64,000 nt of DNA from Theristus sp. LFF4_11. Its lineage: Eukaryota > Nematoda > Chromadorea > Monhysterida > Xyalidae. Shown one piece after another: positions 1 through 10,200 of this stretch (within the stretch, counting starts at the first letter, position 1; every line of letters begins with the position of its first letter). The stretch is taken from assembly GCA_030248135.1 (NCBI GenBank), contig JASANC010004012.1, positions 1-64,000 of the forward strand, written 5' to 3'. A program made the position numbers and the translations under genes. The notes beneath the pieces are model-generated. The model was given only the letters and a program-made list of their open reading frames with translations. It did not search any database and was not told the origin of the DNA.

Positions 1-59
1 ATAAGGTTTTCAGCAATCGTTTCTTAGCAGAATCGGTTCGAGAACTAGCAGAAAAAAAC

Positions 60-260
60 AATTCGCACATTGAGCTCCACGGCCGAACTGTAAATCATTG
101 GCAATCGGCTGATTGGTTGCTGGAGAATTGGGCTCACTGATTCGTCCAACCGGTGTGATGCAGCCGCAATCAACGTGTCAGGATAGAATGTGCAAATTGC
201 GTGTTTTACAGTTAATAGACACATCACATAGTAACCGCCATAATGCGCAACTTGCTGCTT
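60..260. repeat. degenerate MITE remnant
   Basis: This stretch holds the phrases CCGAACTGTAAATCATTGGC and CTGATTGGTTGC followed by a GTGATGCAG-like core. The same order is seen in the CAGTCGAACTCT family near 46.1, 46.6 and 23.9 kb. Its inverted partner is eroded. No coding signal was seen here. Confidence 0.35.
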
Positions 261-329
261 CGGCATTTTAGATACAATTGGATTCACTGATTCTGAGACA
301 TGCGTCATGTACGCCAGTTTGGGCCCCAC

Positions 330-479
330 CTGCACAGTGAGCTGTTCCACCTGGACATCGGTCAGCACGTTGCTCGCTGCCAAGTGCGCAATGAGCAAGT
401 CGGGCTCGAGATTGTCAAGCAGCGTGGGCAGATGCCGCGTCAGGACCAGCTGCTGCTCGGGCTGCATTGTTCGCCGACG
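330..479 (-). CDS. CARD-like exon, 5' part of a gene leaving the window
   Basis: One GC-rich exon, read right to left. It is bounded by an acceptor (TTTTTTTCAG) before 479 and a donor (GTGCAG|GTGGGG) after 330, with a Met codon at 467-465. The roughly 46 residues after the Met have the helix pattern of a death-fold CARD domain: LTRHLPTLLDNLEPDLL, then AHLAASNVLTDVQVEQL. Short N-terminal segments with 'L..L..D.LL..L...VLT...VE.L' are typical of CARD modules in initiator caspases and Apaf-1/CED-4-like adaptors (family knowledge). The remaining exons must lie left of position 1, so the full product is unknown. The acceptor directly before the Met could mean a spliced or trans-spliced 5' UTR, or that this is an internal exon. 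The domain call rests on pattern only. Confidence 0.45.
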
Positions 480-489
480 CTGAAAAAAA

Positions 490-1600
490 CCGTTTCTCTG
501 TCTTGTTCAAAATGCTTCCGAAATGAGTTTTCCGGCGCTAAATAAAGGCCAATTCATGCACGACGCATGTATATCCGGCACGCTATGTATGAATGCGTGT
601 CAGCACGTGTTCTAAAGATAATTTGACGAGCCGGATTGCTGTTTTTGCATCATGAATGAAGACGTGACGTGACGTGCCGTAAAAATTTGTGCATGAATTG
701 ACCTTGAACCTTTCTTCTGTTTTGTTCAAAATGGAATTCAAAGCATTCGACGAGATTTTCGAAATGACTTTTAGAAAGCTAGTTACACGGCACGCTTTGG
801 GCAAACTTGATTGGTGCAAAACTCCCAAAGTGGGATAATGAACCCAATCAGAGAACTGCATTGAAAAAAATTTGCAATAACATGTGCATAAAATAAGTTT
901 TTGCAACTGATTTGAACAGTTTAGAAAAAATACAAACTACACGACTGACGATTTTCACCCAGTTTTTATTCAGAGTATCGGAAATTTGATTTCACGTTGT
1001 CACTGAGTTACATACTTTGCACAACAAGTTGGCTTAGAATCTGTGAAAAAACGCGATTCAGACAATACTGCACACATTGGAGTAAAAGCACAAAATAGAA
1101 TCAAGTGATGAATGAACAAAGTTGTTCAGACTTTAACAAAATCTGTAAAACAGCACAAAAAGTGGATTTCCAAATGATCAAACAAACAATTCTACCTTTC
1201 ATGTTTGAGCAATGTCGCGTTCATTTTACCTAATCCCTTGTAAAAGGAGTATAATCTGTCCGACACATAGTATAACTTCATCAGTTCAGTTGCTATTGGT
1301 TCGAAACTTGAATATTTAGTAATGCAACTATGCAACGCAGTTTGCTCTCAAATCACATTTGATGCAACTATGCAAAGAAGTTTGCTCTCAAATCACGAAA
1401 TTTGACGCTTTTTTAATGCGCGGACGTTCCACTGACAGATTGATTGAAAAAACATTTTTACAGAAAACCAGAATAACGATCAAAAATCACAATGGAATGT
1501 AGAACCCGCGCCACCATGGCAAAAAAAGAATAAATACAACGAGAAAACAACCATCCGTTCCGATCAGCCACTGCAATCACAATTGTATTCCAACCCTCCA
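490..1600. other. intergenic, no gene seen
   Basis: AT-rich DNA between the CARD-like exon and the 3' end of the SENP gene. A minus-strand AATAAA (TTTATT on + at about 964-969) is a candidate polyadenylation signal for the SENP gene. A direct repeat (GATGCAACTATGCAA...GTTTGCTCTCAAATCA) occurs twice at about 1322-1400. A GACGTGACGTGACGTGCCGT motif at about 660-680 belongs to the TACCTGACGT element family described at 47.76 kb. Confidence 0.5.
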
Positions 1601-1601
1601 A

Positions 1602-4230
1602 TCATCCCACTGAACTCTCATCAATGCTTTTGTCCAAATTCACATCACCCGCCGCCACTGTATCTGTTTGAATGGTCGCTGTTGGTTCGGTGGTGGTCGA
1701 AATTGGCGGGAAAAACTTCGGATCCGATAGTAACCGAGTCGCCGGCGATGTTTCCGTGTGCAGCGACTCTACGAACGTGCTGCTCTCGACGGGGTTCGAA
1801 CCGGCGGCCGCAGCGTCGTCGTCCGTCGGCTGGTCATCCGCATAGGCGGACTGAAGTTGCGAAAGCGACGAAACACCGCCAGCGTGAGTGCGGCGGTTTT
1901 GCGCGGCGGTTTTCGGCGCGAGCGCCGGATTTTTGGCGTCAGCTGACGCGGCGCTGGGCGGCTGTTGGTGATGGCGATCATTCGTGAGCGTCACTGTTCG
2001 CTTGCTTGACTTCGGTGCTTTTGATGTCGCCGTGGCGGCCGCTGCCACGTTCGGTTGCTTCACATTTGCTGCTTTTTTCACTGTAACCATGAAAGTTTCG
2101 CTATTCTCATGAACGAGAATAAACCCGAAATTTGAAAAAGAACAGAGAAATTTTGCAGACATTTTTCTTGCAAGATGATCAGTACCAGGGTTTTTTCTCG
2201 TCAAAATTTTTTTGCGTCAATTGACGCAAACAAACGGTTGAAAATTTTTGCGTCAGCCCAAATATTTTTGCGCCAATATGACACCAGTCTAAATCGAACG
2301 AATGACGTTAACGAAACAACATCTCGGCATCTTTAATCAATAAAAGCAGCGTTTTCAACATGTGTGGTCAAATAACAAAGATATTTTCACTTGATGGTGA
2401 CTCTTGACTCAATGAAAGTATATCAAATTGTAACTTCCTCGCACAGCGAATATTTTTTTGAACAGGTTGTGACAACAACGAACTTTGACCTTTACGGTTT
2501 TTAGTTTTTGACGTCATCCAATGTTTCTAGGCGTCTATGGCGCCTATTCAGATGTAAGAAATACAGACGATTAGAAACGGAGCGAACATAAATTTTTTTT
2601 CGGATAAGAGTTTGGCGGAAGTATGAACCTTGCCACGCTCAAAACAACAAATTGTTATAACATGGAACCGTTGTCAACAAAATACTGAACAATTCTGAAA
2701 AGCGAACCATGAATCAGCTGACCATGCCATCCATTTTATTTGCATGATCGATATTGTCAGACAAATTGTAATGTGTACGTGGTCTGCGCCGGCGGAAAAT
2801 TTTGAATCTGTGCATAAATAACTCAAAAGAAGCCTTTATGACGTCCTCAAAATTTGTTTGCGTCAGCTGACGCAAACGACCGAATTTTTTTGCGTCAGCT
2901 CAAAATATTTTTCGTCATTGACGCAGGATTTTGCGTCAAAAAAAAACCCTGAACTGTACCATTGGCTATTGCAACGGAACCAATCAACCGACTTGAGTTG
3001 CTTCACCCGCATAAAAAGCAAAACTCCTTCACTATCATAAATCCACTATAAAGCTTCATAAAACCAGCACAAGCAAACAAATTGCACTTTTCTGCCACAT
3101 AAAAGGAAGTGTCGAAAATTCGCTGCCTGTCTGTCCGGCCAACATTCAACATTAAAGTGGTGTGTTCATGAGTGCTGTGAGCTTCTTCCACAACCTTCAC
3201 CCCGAACCGCACTCACCCAGCTTCACCACTTGCACGTTTCCCAATTGGCGCGCGAATCGCACGATCAACTGCGCGATTTGGTCGCGTTTCTTCGAGACGC
3301 TCGCCTCCGGGATCCATTTCGCGTCAAATTGCCGCTTGTCCACCCGCTGCGCGGTGGGCGGATCGAGCAGAAACTTCTCGGCGTATTGCAATAGAAAGAC
3401 GCCGCAGTCGGAGTAGTTGTCCTGTTGCAACGGACGTGGGTAGACGCCCTGGAGTTGCAATTAAGAATGATAAAAAGTGCATTTTAGGTGGTTGTTCAGA
3501 TGAACAGTTGAATGCGTTGCTTGAAAAAGTCGACAAAACGACGCCTTGATCATGCAGATACAAAATCTATCATATTTTTCATTTCCGAATCGGTGTCTGC
3601 TGTCTCCTAACTAGGCATCAGAAAACTCGGTTGTCATGTCACTGTCGTCAGGCCCATTCAAACTCAACTCGATCAACCAATCGACACAGCAGCGAACCAG
3701 TGACTTGTCCAAAGATCACCATCATCCACTGACCTTCAAGGTTCGCTGGTCAATCGGGTGAGCGGGCAGCGTGTCTGCGCCTTTCTTATCGATCCATTCG
3801 CAGAGCAAATAATCTCGCAGTTTCGCCACGATCGGATAGTGTTCGTTGTTTGATTCTTGAAAAAAAACAGAAAACTTTTTTCAGTCTGATACAAACCAGC
3901 GAATACAAATGGGTATCGAAACTCAGAACAAACCAGACAACAACGAGTCAAAGATCAGAATGCACGACGGCGGACCGCTTTGGTGGCGCTGTCTCAGGGT
4001 GACGTTTTGTTGCGGCGCATTTGAAACCGCCGCCCCTGCAAACAGAAGCAAACTGCGTTCAAGCAAAATTGGCACCAAAACACTGGCACTGGCACACCAA
4101 TTCGCTGATGTTTCAGCCAGACATCACACAGCATCCGTTATGCTGGGCATCAATTTTGGGGTGGTTTTTGGTTGTTTTGGTTTTTTTTTTTTTTTTTTTT
4201 TTTTTTTGATTTTGTGTTTTTGTTTTTTTT

Positions 4231-4267
<37 letters not shown>

Positions 4268-7200
4268 TAAAAAAAAAAAAAAATTTTTTTTTTTTTTTTT
4301 TTAAGGTGGAGTTGGTTGGTTGTTTTGTTTTGGTTGTTTGCATTTTTTTTTTGGTTTTTTTGTTTTTTTACTCGAACTCACACGAATTGGGGCATCAATT
4401 TTGTTGGGCTGTTGCAGCAGCCAGAGCCTTGTCAAACTGGCGAGCCTGGGGGCCCGCGGTATACGCTTACCAGGCGGAAGCGTAAGAAACAGTGCTTGCA
4501 CTAGCTGTAAAACACCTACAGTCCATCTGAAAAATATGTGCAACATGACGCAAACATGACGTGATGATCAACCAACCAGCGCTGAGAACACTTCATGACT
4601 AACCAATCAGCGCTGAGAGTTGCTATGACCAACCAATCAGCTAGTTGCATATATTAGCGAGATTGACTGTAGCTGCAAAATTTTAGGTGTATCTGGAAAC
4701 TTTCAAGTGTATTTATACACCTTATATACACCTAAAAATCCCTGATCAGCAAACATAGCTCCTTGCCACGGGTGAATTTCAAAATGTTTGAAGGACGAAG
4801 GTTCGTACAAACAATTGCATCAGACACTGTCGAACGTCCACTACCTTTCGCCGGCGAGTTTGCGAGCGTCGAATTCTTGCTTGGCGCATTATTCAGCACG
4901 TTCGGAAAGCAGATGATCGCCAGGAACCAGTGCATGTCGATGTTGATCGGAATCAACAGGAACTCCTTGGCAAATATGTCCACTGATTTCGTCCATTTCT
5001 TCACGGCCTCGTATTTTGCCATCGACTGAAAAACACAATGATGCGAACGAGGCTGAACAAGAACGCTGAAACTCCCGTTTCTTGGTCGTTCTTTTTCTGG
5101 TCACGTTGTTCAGTCACTCACTGGCAAAACAAACACGCCGGTAGTAAAACCGGTGTCACGCTCGTGGCCTGGTGGTAGTGCGTCAGACTCTTGTCTTTGC
5201 GTCCAGGGGATCGAGCCCCGCCGACGGGGTGTATCGGCACTTAATGACAGAAAACTCGATGGCCGCCCTACTCGACGGCGTTCTGTACGCTTTCCTGGGT
5301 TAGCCTTGGCTAAACGAATCCCCAACACCAACCCCAACAACATTACACAAACACTGCGTGCTACTGTTAGTAGACGCAACAAAAATAGCTACATTTTTAG
5401 ACAAAAAACTCGACCAACACCGCAGTGAACTAAAAAATACGAAACAAGAATGCATCTCCCACCGCCCACACCGCCAACCTCATACAATCTCTTTCTCACG
5501 GCCGGATTATTCGTGGTGGCCTGCTTGCCCAACGGCGAGTACTCGCCCTCCACCGTGGAGAGGCGTCGGATCGCAATCAGCATCTCCGTGTTGATCGGGG
5601 GCTTCTGATTCGCGACGCGACTCGCCGCGGTCGACGTGAAACGAGACCAGAAAAACGAATTGTACAGGTGCACTCGGTCGCGGCGGGACGCTGGCATCTG
5701 CAGCGGAGGAGAAAGGCACAGTGTTTCGCTTGCACGAGCGATTCCGGACAGACACTTTTGGGGGTTGGACAAGGTTGCCTCGATTGATTGAACCTACTTT
5801 ATATTCAGTGAATTTATTGTCCATGTGAACATTGTATTCATGATTATTATCAATTCTCCAATGTACACATTACACTGCTGAGAAACTGAACCACAATTGA
5901 CAGAAACGCTTTCAGTTGGCAGTTTAGTTCTCGAGCTGCAAGACACCCTGATTAATCACTGATCAAGCAACAACAATAAGACAAATTGAAACAAATAATT
6001 TTTGAGATTCTGCGACTCAATACGTGTGCAGACGTGGTCAGGAAAGTAGTTTCAATCTTAACATGGCAATTCAAAATCTCTTAAGTGACTCGGCCCTAGT
6101 GGGCTCGGATCACTTTGCCAATCTTTGAATTCCCGCGTCACGCATGAAACTGTTCACCAATCGAATGCGCGCATTGAGTACTCGGCACCAAAACAAAAAG
6201 AGATCATAGCAAACCGGAAAAAAGAAAAGACAATACAAAAAGCAACGACTCAATAAAAAACAAACAACGAAAACCGACCAACTCTCGGACGATATACTGC
6301 AGATAGAAGTCGATGACGGTGTCGTTCAGGAACTCTGCATCCTCGAGGCACAGCAAGTCGCGGGCGTGCATCGAGACGCCAGCGTACGTGAACAGTCGTT
6401 GGTCGTCGTTCAAGGCGCACAGACGATGCCGGTCAGGCTTGCAATCGGTCGACAGCGTCGCTGCGTTTGGTGCTGTGTCGTTGGTGGCTGCGCAGTGCTC
6501 GGACAACTTCACATCGGAACTAGTCTTGTTGGCGTCCACACTGACGAGACGCGCGTATTTCGCCTGAAATACGGAGAATTTGGAAATTTTTCATGGTAAG
6601 TTTGGTTTGATTGTTGAACGTGTGCGACACGAAACGTGACGAAGTCGTCGAATAATGCAACCAATAATGCGAAATAACCAATAACCATAACCAACCGGTC
6701 TTAGTCGGTTATGAAATCGTAAAAACAACAGCCACCAGTGGGAAGTGGGATCGGCTTTTTTTGACCATAAGATAATTTTGTTCCAACGCGACTCGCCTGA
6801 TCAGTCGTCGATTGGTCTTATTACAAAGTGTATGTTCGTTTTAAGCGGCCACTTCTTGCGAAATAAAACGGATGGAGCATGCCAAGTATTGAATTTCACT
6901 TCCGACGAACATATTTACGGCGCAGTTTAACAAAAAAAAACGGCAAAACCGACTGTCGCAGGCAGTGCGGTTGTATCGGCACCCGCGTCACCGGCACCAC
7001 CCGACGATGCCGGTCTGGTGTTGTCGTCGGCCGCAGCGTTTGTCGCACTCGACGTGCCCGCGTCCATTCGATCCGCCTCGTCGTCGTCGTCGTTCAAAAT
7101 CACAGTGGCGTCTGCCTCGGTGAGAGCCGCCTGAAACTGAAAGTGGCCATCCATCCATCGTACATGCGAAAACGAAAAAGTGAGATGAGAGTGAACGGGA

Positions 7201-10200
7201 CATTATGTCGGAAAACTAAAGATACGTCAGCGTTTGAAAGCACTGCCTGATGCGTCGCGCATGGATGCAACCGACAAATGGTTGGCTATAATTGGCGATT
7301 GGATATCATCTTTTGGTTGCGAGACTACCGTCCATACCTGACGTACGTCTGCAAAAACGTCCAGGTATAAACGGGCCTTAACGGACGGGGGTGGCGGGCG
7401 CACACCTGTCGTGCGGTGCGTTTACCGCCAGTGGCTGCCAGACTCGCCGCGGTCTGTCTGGCCTGTCGTCCAAGCGGCTCGTTCGTCACGATCACCGCAA
7501 CGTTGGCGGCGCCCGCATTGCCGCGTTTCGGTGCGGCCGTTTGAATCGGTGAATCGTGCCTCACGTTGACCGTTGAGTGCCGTTGAGCGCCGCTTGACGG
7601 TGCGACGACACGTGCGGGCGTGACGATTCGCGCGACGGGCAGGCGACGATACGCAAACGCGGGCGGTCGCAGCAGAGTCGGCGTCGCCTTCGAGGTCGAT
7701 GGCAGCACGGCCGTTAGTACCGGCCGTAGCACAACCGAGTTCAGTGGCGTCAGACCGGTCGTCTGGATACGCGGTGGAAGCGGGACGCCGCGTTTGCGAG
7801 CCGGCTCTGGCGAGACTTGGTGGTGTCGCTGCGGGACTCGTTGCTCGTCATGTCTCCGTTCTGCTGGTTGAGTTGACTGATGTGGTGGTTGAATTGGGAT
7901 TTGCTCAGAGTGTTCTTGTTTTTGTTCTGCAGTCACCATTGGTTGCTGTTGCTGTTGTGGTTTTGTTGTTGACAGTGACGGTTGATGTTGTGTTTCCACA
8001 ACTTGTTGTTGTTGTTGCTGCACGCACTGTTGTTGTTGCTGTTGTTGCACGCACTGTTGTTGTTGTTGCTGTTGTTGCACGCACTGTTGTTGTTGTTGCT
8101 GTTGTTGTTGCACGCACTGTTGTTGTTGTTGCTGTTGTTGTTGCACGCACTGTTGTTGTTGTTGCTGTTGTTCTGTTGGCACGAATTGTTGTTGTGGCGG
8201 TGGTACCGTTGGCACAGCCGCGGTTGAACATCCAGCGTTTTCTACCTGCATCACTGAAAAAAACCAAAAAAATTGTCACCTGTGCAGAACTTTCAAAGAA
8301 CGAAAAATTTTCACGTCCAACAATTCGCTTTCACGCACAACCACACCAACCAGCGCAAACGATTGAAAAAAAGCAGACAAACAGCAATTTGAACATAAAA
8401 TTGTATTCGACAAGCAACCCACTCGGTATGACAGTATTCAGAGTCGTAGCTTGAGCAGATTCACCCGTGCTCAACGCGACCGGCAGTGTTACGTTGCCCA
8501 GGAACTGTGCTGATTGGTCGAAAGTCGGTTGCACATCAGTGACGATTGGTTGGATCGAGGAGGCATTATTGCAATTCAAGTTGTCATGGCCGACAGACGA
8601 ATTCACAAGCAGCATTCCTATGGAGGCGGAGCCGGGACGACTGCGATCAACAATGTTGAACAGTTGTTGCTGTTGTTGTTGTATTGGTCGCAAGTGTTGT
8701 TGTTCCTGAATCTGTTGTTGTTGTGTTTGTTGCTGGCGTTGTGTGGAATCATCAGCTGCGGCAGAAACTGTCGCCCTATGGGCGATTGAATTGCCCAGTG
8801 CCACTGAAGATGACGTCACCACTGGCGGATTGGCGGACTGCAACTGCTGCGAATGGTGCAATGTTGTAAAGCGGGACGCTGTTGCAATGTTGTTCGCGTG
8901 ATAATGGTGATTTGGTGTCTGACAGCAAAAAAAACAAGCAAGGTAAATGTTCATTTTCTTGTCAACGACAGTTTCAACTAAAAGACAAAAAAAAACAGTA
9001 AAAATAACAGCCACACTAAAAATTAATACTGCAATAAAAAATATTGATTTTTTTTGACTCACAGCCGATTTGTAGGCACTATGTGGCAGTGCATAGGTGC
9101 CAGCGTATTTCAGCTGTCTCTGACTCGGCTCGCTTTGAAACGGCCTGTGTTGTTGTGTTTGTAGGTCTTGATGAGGTTGGTGGAATTGCTGCGCGTCCAT
9201 GCCTTGTTGTTGTTGTTGATACTGTTGCAGCAGTGTTCCTCGTTGTTCTCTGTGCAGTGTTGGTTGTTCTTGTTGATATTGTTGTTGTGTTCGCACGCAC
9301 TGTTGTTGTTGCTGATCAGATGTTTGCGCATACTGTTGTTGTTGCTCATCAGATGTTTGCGCATACTGTTGTTGTTGCTGATCAGATGTTTGCGCATACT
9401 GTTGTTGTTGCTGATCGGATGTTTGCGCATACTGTTGTTGTTGGTGATGAGATGTTTGTGAATGTTGTTGTTGTTGGTGATGAGACGTTTGTGGATGTTG
9501 TTGTTGTTGTTGTACAAGTGGCTGCTCCTGTACAACCGGTCGATAATAACGTCTTGAAGCGTCCTGATTTCGAAATTCGACTTCCGAATCGAAATACGAG
9601 TCGTTGCTTTGGCTGACCATCGGTTGGTGGTGGTGTGCATAGCTCTGAAAAAAAAACTAAATTTTTATTTCAGAAATTCAACTACTGTTCAGCAACAACT
9701 GTCATGCGCCAGCTGCTGCTTGTTTTGCATCGGTTTGTCTGTCTGCGGCACTAGTGTGACACTTCAATGACAAAATGAAACCAATCAGCCTGCCAGATTG
9801 GAATCCGTACAAACAAGCAATGCTGTTTCAAATCAACCGGCAAAATGTGAACTAGAATGGAACCGTCCTATGGAAGGTGAACAATCTTATTCTGATGCGT
9901 GAGTTACGTTATAAAACGTTATCAACATTATGAAAACAAAAAACATAAAAATGACCAAAAAACACTAAATGGCGTCGAATAACCGAAAAAGACGGTATTG
10001 ATCAAATCGAAATCAAAACACAAACCGTCGATGGTAGACCGTATTCCTCGCGGGCGGCCGTCAGTCTCGCAGCCAACTGGATCTTCTCCAATTTTGCAGT
10101 GCTTTCTTCCACGGTCAAAGACACTGAAACGGGCGAAAATAGAATGAAAACTCAAATTAACACATGGTAAAATTGACAAGGTGAACAATCATTACACACA

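Noticed and set aside
1505..1532. Perfect vertebrate-like Kozak context GCGCCACCATGG
   Set aside because: The ORF is only five codons (stop TAA follows) and no exon continues from it.
5161..5235. Functional tRNA gene
   Set aside because: A- and B-box-like sequences are present but no cloverleaf can be closed, and the same unit with a long body recurs six times: a SINE.
7699..8454. Plus-strand Val/Ala/Leu-rich ORFs opposite the poly-Gln exon
   Set aside because: Antisense reading of a CAA/CAG array; the minus frame continues into conserved SENP exons.
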